From positions 682,001 to 746,000 of the forward strand of contig CBDFKC010000004.1 in NCBI GenBank assembly GCA_965248685.1: a DNA stretch of 64,000 bases. The letters run 5' to 3'. A model generated the notes under the pieces. It made no database searches and was not told where the DNA came from. It saw nothing but the letters and a program-made list of their open reading frames with translations. This document shows, piece by piece, positions 50,944 through 58,454 of this stretch (positions are counted from its first letter, which is position 1; each line of letters begins with the position of its first letter). Position numbers and translations under genes: made by a program. This DNA is from VYFG01 sp965248685. Lineage in GTDB: Bacteria; Pseudomonadota; Gammaproteobacteria; Arenicellales; Poriferihabitantaceae.

Positions 50944-51852
50944 TTGGCGAATCCCTTATCCGAGGCTCCAGAGTCGCGAACGGCCCTTTATCCCTATCTG
51001 CTGGTGCTTTTCGGCGGATTGATCTGGGGAGGGTCGTTTTCACTGGCGCGAATTTCAACTTCCGAAGGTGCTCACCCCATCGGATTGACATTCTGGCAAG
51101 CATTGGGCGGCGGTCTGGTGTTGCTGGTAGTCAGTCTGGTACGCAAGCGCTGGCCCGTTCTCGAAACCGCCAGCATAATCCGGTTTGTGGTTGTAGCAAC
51201 ACTCGGAACCGCAATTCCGGGGGTGCTTTACTTTTACGCGGCAGCCAATCTGCCCACCGGCATCATGGCAATAACTTTAGCGCTGGTGCCAATACTGACC
51301 TACGTTGCTACCTTCTTACTCAAGATCGACCCATTCTCCATCGGTCGGTTTCTCGGGGTTGTCTGCGGCTTTGGTGCGATGATTTTGCTGACTCAGCCTG
51401 AGGCGCTGCCAGATCCCAGCCTGCTACCCTGGTTGATGATGGCGTTCGCCTGCAGCATCAGCTACTCAGCGGAAAACATGTACCTGGAAACCAGGGTGGC
51501 GCGTGACGTCGATATGACCTGTTTGTTGATGGGCGGATTTTTCTGCGCGGCCTTAATCCTAATCCCGGTTATGATTGTAACCGACGCATTTGTCCCGATC
51601 GCCTTCCCTTTTACCAAAGTGGAGTGGTCGATTTTTGGGATGGTCATCGTGACCTGTATTTCCTATTTAATATTTCTTCATCTGGTGCAGCGAAATGGCG
51701 CGGTGTTTGCCAGCATGATGGCGTATGTTATTACCCTGGCAGGTGTGGGTTGGGGAATCTGGCTGTTCGACGAACAGCATTCCAGTCTAATTTGGATTGC
51801 CCTGGCTTCGATGCTGGGGGGTATGTGGCTAGTAAAACCTGGGGAACGTTGA
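50944..51852 (+). CDS. EamA/DMT-family transporter
   Basis: 302 residues from TTG 50944, with ten hydrophobic segments in two repeats. LVLFGGLIWGGSFSLARIS at the start and PTGIMAITLALVPILTYV are typical EamA motifs, as is GAVFASMMAYVITLAGVGWGIWLFDE in the second half. It is a small-molecule exporter of unknown substrate, not closely similar to the transporter at 8157-9035. It starts 22 bases after tag. The ribosome-binding site is poor, so the true start may differ. Confidence 0.88.
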   Translation: MANPLSEAPESRTALYPYLLVLFGGLIWGGSFSLARISTSEGAHPIGLTFWQALGGGLVLLVVSLVRKRWPVLETASIIRFVVVATLGTAIPGVLYFYAAANLPTGIMAITLALVPILTYVATFLLKIDPFSIGRFLGVVCGFGAMILLTQPEALPDPSLLPWLMMAFACSISYSAENMYLETRVARDVDMTCLLMGGFFCAALILIPVMIVTDAFVPIAFPFTKVEWSIFGMVIVTCISYLIFLHLVQRNGAVFASMMAYVITLAGVGWGIWLFDEQHSSLIWIALASMLGGMWLVKPGER

Positions 51853-51913
51853 TCGCACCTGAACTTGTCCAATAGTCGGTAATATTATGGACAAGCGCAA
51901 AAAATTCAGGAGG

Positions 51914-51959
51914 CCTCTGCAAAAGTCATGACCGGCCCGAACCCAGACTTATGCAGAGG
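51914..51959. terminator. 14-bp inverted repeat between convergent genes
   Basis: CCTCTGCAAAAGTC (51914-51927) and GACTTATGCAGAGG (51946-51959) are inverted copies with one mismatch and an 18-base spacer. TTT follows on the plus strand. The element sits between the EamA gene and the convergent htpG gene and could terminate both. The arms also look like insertion-sequence termini, so a relic of a tiny mobile element is possible. Confidence 0.5.
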
Positions 51960-51978
51960 TTTCTGGTATGAGACGGGC

Positions 51979-53838
51979 CTATACAGACAGCAGTTTATTG
52001 ACCCTGGCAACATAGCCCGCCGGGTCCTTTAATGAAGCGCCTTCTGCCAGCGCCGCCTGATCAAACAAGACGTTGGCCCAATCCTCAATGGTATCGGCTG
52101 CCACATCGATTTGCTTGACGATACTGTGATCCGGGTTGATCTCGAGGATCGGTTTGGTATCCGGCGCATCCTGACCCATGGCCTGCAATATTCGCTCCAT
52201 ATTGCCGCCAATATCGTGCTGGTCTGCCACCAGGCAGGCTGGTGAATCAACCAGTCGATTGGAAATTCGCACTTCCTTGACCTTGTTTTCGAGAATGGCC
52301 TTGAACTTATCCACCAGGGGCTGCATGACTTCTTTTTGCTTGTCGGTCTCTTCCTGGTTCTCTTCGCCTTTCAGGTCATCTATATCCAGGTCGCCCCGGG
52401 CTATGGATTGCAGTGATTTTTCTTCATAGGTTGTCAAATGACCCACAACCCATTCGTCAACCGGATCCGATAACAGTAAAACTTCAATGTCATTTTTGCG
52501 GAAGATTTCCAGGTGGGGTGAAGACTTGGCCGATTGGTGGCTGTCCGCGGTGACATAATATATAGCCTTCTGTTTTTCCGGCATCCGCGCGATATAGTCG
52601 TCTAGAGACACCGTTTGGGATTCCTCGTCGTTATGGGTCGAGGAGAATCGAACCAGCTTGGCAATGGCGTCTTTATTATCTGCGTCTTCGACCAGGCCTT
52701 CTTTAAGCACCTTGCCGTATTCCTTCCACAAACTCGCGTATTTTTCCTGGTCCTTGGTAGCGATTTTCTTGAGTTCGTTCAGGACTTTTTTAACCGATGC
52801 TCCCCGGATCTTGTCAATCTCCTTGTTTTGCTGGAGAAATTCCCGGGAAACATTGAGTGGAAGATCTGCGGAGTCGACCAAACCGCGGACAAACCGCAGA
52901 TAATTGGGCATCAACTGTTTGGCGTCATCGGAAATGAAAATTCTACGTACATAAAGTTTTATGCCGTGACGTTGCTCTCGGTCCCATAGGTCGTAGGGCG
53001 CTTTGGACGGAATATAGAAAAGCGAGATGTATTCCATCTTGCCTTCAACCCGATTGTGCAGGGTTACCGCAGGGGGCTCCGGATCGTAGGTTAGTGACGT
53101 GTAAAACGCGGTATGTTCTTCCTCGCTCACGTCTTTTTTAGCCCGAGCCCATAGTGCTGAACCCTTATTGACGGCCTCCCATACTGGCTCCTGGTCCTTA
53201 ATCTCTTTGCCGTCGTCGTCACGCTCGGGTTCCTTTAACATCTGGATTGGCAGTGAGATATGGTCCGAATATTTCGAAATTACGCTGCGAATTCTAAATT
53301 TTTCCAGATATTCCTTATTTTCCTTCTCGATAGAGATAATGATCTCGGTGCCGCGTTCAGGACGCTCAACTTGCTCGGTGGTGTATTCGCCACTGCCATC
53401 GGAAACCCATTTAACCCCTTCTGAAGCAGGGGTTCCGGCTTTACGGGTCAGCAATGTGACTTCTTTGGCCACCAGGAAACTCGAGTAGAATCCGACGCCA
53501 AATTGACCGATCAGGCTGTTGTCACCTTCAGCGTCGTCTTTGCCCTGTTTGATTTGTTCAAGGAATTTGCGGGTTCCCGAACGCGCGATGGTACCGATAT
53601 CGTCGATCACTTCCTGCAGGTTCATGCCAATACCATTGTCGCGAATGGTGATGGTTTTCTTTTTCGGGTCGGATTCAACCCAGATTCCCAGAGCCTCTTC
53701 GTCTTCCAGTAGGGACTTGTCGGTTAGCGACAAAAATCTCAGTTTATCGCAGGCGTCAGAGGAGTTAGAAATTAACTCGCGCAGGAAAATTTCCTTGTTG
53801 CTGTACAGCGAGTGAATCATCAGCTGAAGCAGCTGTTT
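51979..53838 (-). CDS. htpG: Chaperone HtpG (Hsp90), 5' end lost at the tRNA-Pro gene
   Basis: About 619 residues of Hsp90. The GHKL ATPase site is present (IFLRELISNSSDACDKLRF, DNGIGM, GTIARSGTRKF, GQFGVGFYSSF), with the middle domain (NRVEGKMEYISLFYIPSKAP, LPLNVSREFLQ) and the C-terminal dimer domain. The protein should begin about 13 residues earlier, but homology starts at KQLLQLMIHSLYS. Immediately upstream the same frame runs through the antisense of tRNA-Pro (53839-53915). The first in-frame ATG is 53820. The remainder of the protein looks intact, so the loss seems recent, or the join is an artefact. No heat-shock promoter can precede it here. Confidence 0.85.
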   Translation of the reverse strand, partial: KQLLQLMIHSLYSNKEIFLRELISNSSDACDKLRFLSLTDKSLLEDEEALGIWVESDPKKKTITIRDNGIGMNLQEVIDDIGTIARSGTRKFLEQIKQGKDDAEGDNSLIGQFGVGFYSSFLVAKEVTLLTRKAGTPASEGVKWVSDGSGEYTTEQVERPERGTEIIISIEKENKEYLEKFRIRSVISKYSDHISLPIQMLKEPERDDDGKEIKDQEPVWEAVNKGSALWARAKKDVSEEEHTAFYTSLTYDPEPPAVTLHNRVEGKMEYISLFYIPSKAPYDLWDREQRHGIKLYVRRIFISDDAKQLMPNYLRFVRGLVDSADLPLNVSREFLQQNKEIDKIRGASVKKVLNELKKIATKDQEKYASLWKEYGKVLKEGLVEDADNKDAIAKLVRFSSTHNDEESQTVSLDDYIARMPEKQKAIYYVTADSHQSAKSSPHLEIFRKNDIEVLLLSDPVDEWVVGHLTTYEEKSLQSIARGDLDIDDLKGEENQEETDKQKEVMQPLVDKFKAILENKVKEVRISNRLVDSPACLVADQHDIGGNMERILQAMGQDAPDTKPILEINPDHSIVKQIDVAADTIEDWANVLFDQAALAEGASLKDPAGYVARVNKLLSV

Positions 53839-53915
53839 CGGGGTATAGCGCAGTCTGGTAGCGCGCCTGCTTTGGGAGCAGGATGTCGGGAGTTCGAATC
53901 TCTCTACCCCGACCA
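53839..53915 (+). tRNA. tRNA-Pro (UGG)
   Basis: 77 nt with encoded CCA. Acceptor CGGGGTA (53839-53845) pairs with TACCCCG (53905-53911), discriminator A. The anticodon loop TTTGGGA gives anticodon TGG. T-loop TTCGAAT. The 5' end touches the truncated htpG. It is first of the Pro-Arg-His-Leu cluster. Confidence 0.97.
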
Positions 53916-53936
53916 AATTTGAGTGTTATGTCCGTT

Positions 53937-54314
53937 GCGCCCGTAGCTCAACCGGATAGAGCAACGGCCTTTGAGCTTCGCATGGTATTTTGCTGGAATT
54001 TTCTCGCGAAATAGCTGCGAAACCAGGAGCCTTCGATGGGAATAAAACCATCGAAGTGGAGGGCACTGTATCGGTGAAACCTTAACGCGTCACGGCGATG
54101 GCAATACCGAGGAAACCCGATTAGGCATGTAGCAATTTGCCCGGGGATCCGTAGAGACTATACGTGCCCCACCTGAGACGGTGAAGATATAGTCCAGACC
54201 ACAAACTGGTGGAGAGTAACCGTCAATATTGGTTATGATGTCTACCAGGCGGCGAAAGTCGTAGAGGGTAAGCTAAGCCGTAGGTTACAGGTTCGAGTCC
54301 TGTCGGGCGCGCCA
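53937..54314 (+). tRNA. tRNA-Arg (UCU) interrupted by a group I intron
   Basis: Exon 1 is 53937-53972 and exon 2 is 54273-54314. Joined, they give D-arm GCTC/GAGC, anticodon stem ACGGC/GCCGT, loop CTTCTAA (anticodon TCT), T-arm ACAGG TTCGAGT CCTGT, acceptor 3' strand CGGGCGC, discriminator G and CCA. The intron splits the anticodon between positions 34 and 35. The 5' acceptor strand reads GCGCCCCG, one C more than the 7 bases needed to pair with CGGGCGC, so one C must bulge. The position between tRNA-Pro and tRNA-His fits tRNA-Arg(UCU) in other gammaproteobacteria. Confidence 0.9.
53973..54272 (+). ncRNA. Group I intron (IC3-like) in the tRNA-Arg anticodon loop
   Basis: About 300 nt, no encoded endonuclease. 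P1: exon CTT (53970-53972) with the guide GAG (54027-54029), giving the U-G splice-site pair; the P1 loop is enlarged and holds TTCGCA/TGCGAA (53978-53983/54016-54021). P2: CTTCGATGG/CCATCGAAG (54031-54039/54048-54056). P3: 54061-54066 with 54164-54169. P4: TCGGT/ACCGA (54071-54075/54106-54110). P7: GACTA/TAGTC (54156-54160/54190-54194). P8: CACC/GGTG. The terminal G is 54272. The core strings GTAGAGACTA and AAGATATAGTCC resemble the Azoarcus tRNA-Ile intron. Helices were assigned by eye. Confidence 0.88.
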
Positions 54315-54347
54315 TTTTTGGCGGCATTGGAAATGGTTTTGTGTATG

Positions 54348-54423
54348 GTGAGCGTAGCTCAGTTGGTAGAGCCCCGGATTGTGATTCCGGTGGTCGTGGG
54401 TTCGAGCCCCATCGTTCACCCCA
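54348..54423 (+). tRNA. tRNA-His (GUG)
   Basis: 76 nt plus the encoded G(-1) at 54347. Acceptor GTGAGCG pairs with CGTTCAC; C73 pairs with G(-1) as required for histidyl-tRNA synthetase; CCA is encoded. The anticodon loop TTGTGAT gives GTG. T-loop TTCGAGC. The 160 bp to tRNA-Leu show no other feature. Confidence 0.97.
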
Positions 54424-54581
54424 ACACAAACTTTTGGCCATTTGTGTGGCCCAATCGCTATCCAGGTCACGATTTGGATGGTTATTGTTGTGTTGTAGTG
54501 ATCGTTGCACAGGTTTGTTGAATAGGTTGGAGACGCAGTTGCTCTTATTCGGTTCGGTTTGCCGAGTTGAATTTTAATCGT

Positions 54582-54667
<86 letters not shown>

Positions 54668-54777
54668 ACATTAATAACATTCATTTTTTTCGTTACACCA
54701 TGGCTTTGCCAGGCAGGTTTTGTTAGGCAGATTTCGGCCATGGGTTTATTTGAGAGCATATTGAGGATCTAAATTCG

Positions 54778-56079
54778 ATGCAAGTTTCGGTTGAAGAGTC
54801 AGGCGCGATTGAGCGCAAACTCACCATTTCTGTCCCTACTGAAGAAGTCGGGAGCAAGATTGAAAAACGCCTGAAAGAAATTTCCAAAGACGCCAAAATA
54901 CCTGGCTTTCGTCCTGGCAAGGCGCCCCGCGGCGTTATCGAAAAACGATATTCAAACCAGATTGTTTCTGAAGTCGTAAATGACAGCATCCAGTCAAGTT
55001 ATCAGCAGGCGCTAACCGAGAAAGCGATTGCCCCCGCTGGACTGGTATCTATCGAGCCAGTGCCTTATGAGGCTGGTAAAGATCTAGAATATGTCGCTAC
55101 CATCGAATTGTTTCCGGAAATTCCCAATCCCACCCTTGATGGGAAAACCGTTGAAAAACCGGTTTGCGAAGTTGCCGACGAAGACGTGCAACGCACTCTG
55201 GAAGACCTGCAGAAGCGTAACGCAGAATTCGTTGACAGAAACGGTAAGTCCGAGGTCGGTGATCGGATCACGATTGATTTCGATGGCAAGATAGACGGCG
55301 AGGAATTTGCTGGCGGAAGCGCAACGGATTTTCCTTTTGTCCTGGGCGAAGGTCAAATGATGGAGGAGTTCGATTCTGCCCTGGTCGGCGTAGCTGATAG
55401 CGAGACCAAGAGTATCGAGTTTTCTTTTCCTGACGACTATCATGGCAAGGATGTTGCGGGCAAAGACGTTCTATTTGATGTCACTGTGAAGAAAATTGAG
55501 CAGCCTGAACTGCCCGAACTCGACGACGAATTCGCGGTGAAGCTCGGGATTGCGGAAGGCGGAATCAGCCGAATGAAGGAAGAAGTGCTGACCAGTCTGA
55601 ACCGCGAACTGGCCGCCAGATTGCGTTCTACCATGCGCGACAGAGTTATGGACGCGTTGCATGAATCCAACAAAATTGAAGTTCCCAAGGCATTAGTGGA
55701 AGAAGAGATCGACCGCGCGGTTGAAACGATCACTGGGCAACTGACCCAGCAAGGCCTTCCCACGACGGATATCGATCGAAATAATTATGCCGAAGAAGCA
55801 CGCAAAAGGGTCGCGCTGGGTTTGATCGCCAGAGACGTTATCGAAAAGAGCGAGATCAAGGTGGATTCCGACATGGTTCGCGCCCGTATCGAGGAGATGG
55901 CGGAAGGGTATGATGATTCCGAGGCATTTGTGAATTACTATATGTCCGACCCTACCAAGTTGCAGCAAATTGAAGCGGTGGTGCTTGAAGAACAGGTAGT
56001 TAATACCATGTTAGGCACTGCTACAGTCAAACAAGTAACGATCGGCTTCAGGGAGTTTATGTCGCCCCAGGCGGCCTGA
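54778..56079 (+). CDS. tig: Trigger factor
   Basis: 433 residues from ATG 54778 with a GAGG upstream. The ribosome-binding signature GFRPGKAP is at about residues 43-50 in the N-terminal domain. A FKBP-type peptidyl-prolyl isomerase domain follows (about 160-245; GDRITIDFDGKIDGEEFAGG, FVLGEGQMMEEFDSALVG), then the helical chaperone arms. It meets nascent chains at the ribosome exit. It heads the proteostasis block and precedes clpP by 87 bp. Confidence 0.97.
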   Translation: MQVSVEESGAIERKLTISVPTEEVGSKIEKRLKEISKDAKIPGFRPGKAPRGVIEKRYSNQIVSEVVNDSIQSSYQQALTEKAIAPAGLVSIEPVPYEAGKDLEYVATIELFPEIPNPTLDGKTVEKPVCEVADEDVQRTLEDLQKRNAEFVDRNGKSEVGDRITIDFDGKIDGEEFAGGSATDFPFVLGEGQMMEEFDSALVGVADSETKSIEFSFPDDYHGKDVAGKDVLFDVTVKKIEQPELPELDDEFAVKLGIAEGGISRMKEEVLTSLNRELAARLRSTMRDRVMDALHESNKIEVPKALVEEEIDRAVETITGQLTQQGLPTTDIDRNNYAEEARKRVALGLIARDVIEKSEIKVDSDMVRARIEEMAEGYDDSEAFVNYYMSDPTKLQQIEAVVLEEQVVNTMLGTATVKQVTIGFREFMSPQAA

Positions 56080-56166
56080 CCCGGGATTCAATCACGTAGA
56101 ATGGCGCGTACAATGGTAGGTACCCAATCAGGGCATAAATAATGAGTCACAATTATGAGTTAAATT

Positions 56167-56787
56167 ATGAAGCATAGGGCAGAAATTTCAGATACCCATG
56201 CCTTAGGACTGGTCCCCATGGTGGTGGAAACCACCGGCCGAGGGGAGCGCGCTTACGATATTTATTCGCGGCTGCTTAAAGAGCGAGTCATTTTTATGAT
56301 CGGGCAAGTAGAAGATCATATGGCAAATTTGATCGTCGCCCAGCTGCTGTTTCTCGAATCTGAGAATCCAGAAAAAGAGATTTCCCTGTATATCAATAGT
56401 CCGGGAGGCGTGGTTACTTCTGGTATGGCGATCTACGACACCATGCAGTTTGTTCGACCTAACGTCAGTACGGTTTGTATTGGTCAGGCGGCGAGCATGG
56501 GGGCTATTATTCTGGCCGGCGGTGCGGAAGGAAAACGCCATGCACTGCCCCATGCTCGGGTCATGATTCACCAGCCACTAGGAGGGTCCCAGGGTCAGGC
56601 TACCGACATCGAAATTCACACCCGTGAAATACTCAGCACCAGGGAGCGCTTGAACAAAATTCTTTCCGAGCATACGGGAAAATCTATGGAAGAGATAAAA
56701 GATGATACTGACCGTGACAATTTTATGACGGCCGATCAGGCTCTCAAATACGGGATTATCGATTCATTGCTAGATAAGCGGGATTAA
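56167..56787 (+). CDS. clpP: ATP-dependent Clp protease proteolytic subunit ClpP
   Basis: 206 residues. The catalytic triad is Ser110 (GQAASMGA), His135 (IHQPLGG) and Asp184 (DRDNF). The N-terminal propeptide region, LVPMVVETTGRGERAYDIYSRLLKERVIF (in part), is typical. It forms the double heptamer that degrades proteins fed by ClpX, encoded 165 bp downstream. Confidence 0.98.
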   Translation: MKHRAEISDTHALGLVPMVVETTGRGERAYDIYSRLLKERVIFMIGQVEDHMANLIVAQLLFLESENPEKEISLYINSPGGVVTSGMAIYDTMQFVRPNVSTVCIGQAASMGAIILAGGAEGKRHALPHARVMIHQPLGGSQGQATDIEIHTREILSTRERLNKILSEHTGKSMEEIKDDTDRDNFMTADQALKYGIIDSLLDKRD

Positions 56788-56952
56788 TTGACCGATTTTG
56801 AACTGTGTTTCAGGGTCGCTGTCCATATTTTGTGTATTGAGTTGTATTGTTGGAAATAATCAATTTGTTAAAAAAGACATAAAAATTTGGTGTTTTTTCC
56901 TCTATACTTCCATAAACGGGCTGCCTGAACAGACCGATCAAGCCATAAATTA

Positions 56953-58230
56953 ATGACTGACGAAAAACCATCCAAAGGCGAAAAACTTTTATATTGTTCT
57001 TTCTGCGGTAAAAGCCAGCATGAAGTACGCAAGCTTATCGCCGGTCCCTCCGTTTTTATCTGCGACGAATGCGTTGATCTCTGCAATGAAATTATCCGGG
57101 AGGAGACGTCCACCGAAGTAACACCGGAAGGTAATAGTGGCGGGTTTCCGAATCCCCAGGAAATTCACGGCATTCTGGACGACTATGTAATTGGTCAGCA
57201 ACGCGCAAAGAAAACCCTGTCGGTTGCGGTTTATAACCACTATAAGCGAATCGAAAATGAACAGGCGGTTTCAGAAGTAGAAATATCCAAAAGCAATATA
57301 CTGCTGATTGGTCCTACCGGATCAGGTAAGACCCTGCTTGCAGAAACTCTGGCGCGTCAGTTGAATGTACCGTTTACCATTGCTGACGCCACAACCCTGA
57401 CAGAAGCGGGTTATGTCGGCGAGGATGTTGAAAATATTATCCAAAAGTTGCTGCAAACCTGCGACTATGAGATCGAAAAAGCGCAGATTGGTATTGTCTA
57501 TATTGACGAAATCGATAAGATTTCCCGCAAGTCAGATAACCCGTCAATAACCCGGGACGTCTCTGGCGAGGGCGTGCAACAGGCATTGCTTAAATTGATT
57601 GAAGGAACCGTTGCCTCGATTCCTCCTCAGGGCGGGCGTAAACATCCCCAGCAAGAGTTTCTCCAGGTGAATACGCGGAATATTCTATTTATCTGTGGCG
57701 GTGCTTTCGCCGGTATGGAAAAAGTTATCCAGGAGCGAACTGAAAAGTCGGGTATCGGTTTTGGCGCAGATATTAAGGAAAAGTCAGCGGACGAGCGTGC
57801 CAGCGAATTGCTGCAGCAGCTGGAACCAGAAGACCTGATCAAATACGGATTAATACCTGAGTTTATTGGTCGATTGCCGGTGGTCGCGACCCTGGAAGAG
57901 CTGGACGAGGACGCCCTGATTCGGATTTTGACCGAGCCCAAAAATGCCTTGACCAAACAATATGGCAAATTATTTAAGCTTGAGGGTGTGGCCCTTGAGT
58001 TCCGGCCGGACGCTTTGAAACAAATTGCGATCAAAGCCACCGAGCGCAAGGCGGGTGCCCGTGGGCTGCGCTCTATTATGGAAAATGCGTTACTCGATAC
58101 GATGTATGAGCTGCCCTCTATTGAAGGCGTGAAGAAGGTCATCGTCGATGGCTCAGTCATTGTCGAAGGCGCTCGACCTCTATATGTTTACGAAGAGGAA
58201 AACGAGATTACTGCAGCTGCATCTTCCTGA
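56953..58230 (+). CDS. clpX: ATP-dependent Clp protease ATPase subunit ClpX
   Basis: 425 residues. Zinc-binding Cys15, Cys18, Cys37 and Cys40 (CSFCG, CDEC) form the N-terminal substrate domain. Walker A is GPTGSGKT (120-127), Walker B is IVYIDEIDK, and the pore loop GYVGEDVE and sensor region follow. It unfolds tagged substrates into ClpP. The 165-bp gap after clpP contains AT-rich DNA with a TATACT (56903-56908) that could be a separate promoter. Confidence 0.98.
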   Translation: MTDEKPSKGEKLLYCSFCGKSQHEVRKLIAGPSVFICDECVDLCNEIIREETSTEVTPEGNSGGFPNPQEIHGILDDYVIGQQRAKKTLSVAVYNHYKRIENEQAVSEVEISKSNILLIGPTGSGKTLLAETLARQLNVPFTIADATTLTEAGYVGEDVENIIQKLLQTCDYEIEKAQIGIVYIDEIDKISRKSDNPSITRDVSGEGVQQALLKLIEGTVASIPPQGGRKHPQQEFLQVNTRNILFICGGAFAGMEKVIQERTEKSGIGFGADIKEKSADERASELLQQLEPEDLIKYGLIPEFIGRLPVVATLEELDEDALIRILTEPKNALTKQYGKLFKLEGVALEFRPDALKQIAIKATERKAGARGLRSIMENALLDTMYELPSIEGVKKVIVDGSVIVEGARPLYVYEEENEITAAASS

Positions 58231-58454
58231 TTTATCAAGATATAAAGTCTCAAATACCGGTTTAACCGGTTTTCGAAACGGAATTTGAGAGCCCTGAATC
58301 CAGGGTCGAAACCTCCCCCGTTGATTCAGCAAAGGATTGTGATGTGTTATCCTGCGCTTGCATTTTCCGGGCCAAACCGCATGTGATAGTCACCGGTCTG
58401 TAAAACAGACTGTATTTGCACAAGCTCCTCCCTAAATTTAAAAAAAGATACCTG

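Noticed and set aside
53839..53916. Open frame GVERFELPTSCSQSRRATRLRY continuous with htpG
   Set aside because: It is the antisense translation of tRNA-Pro, a well-known spurious protein sequence, not a real HtpG N-terminus.
54030..54272. Homing endonuclease within the tRNA-Arg intron
   Set aside because: No open frame of useful length on either strand inside the intron apart from tRNA-derived shadows.
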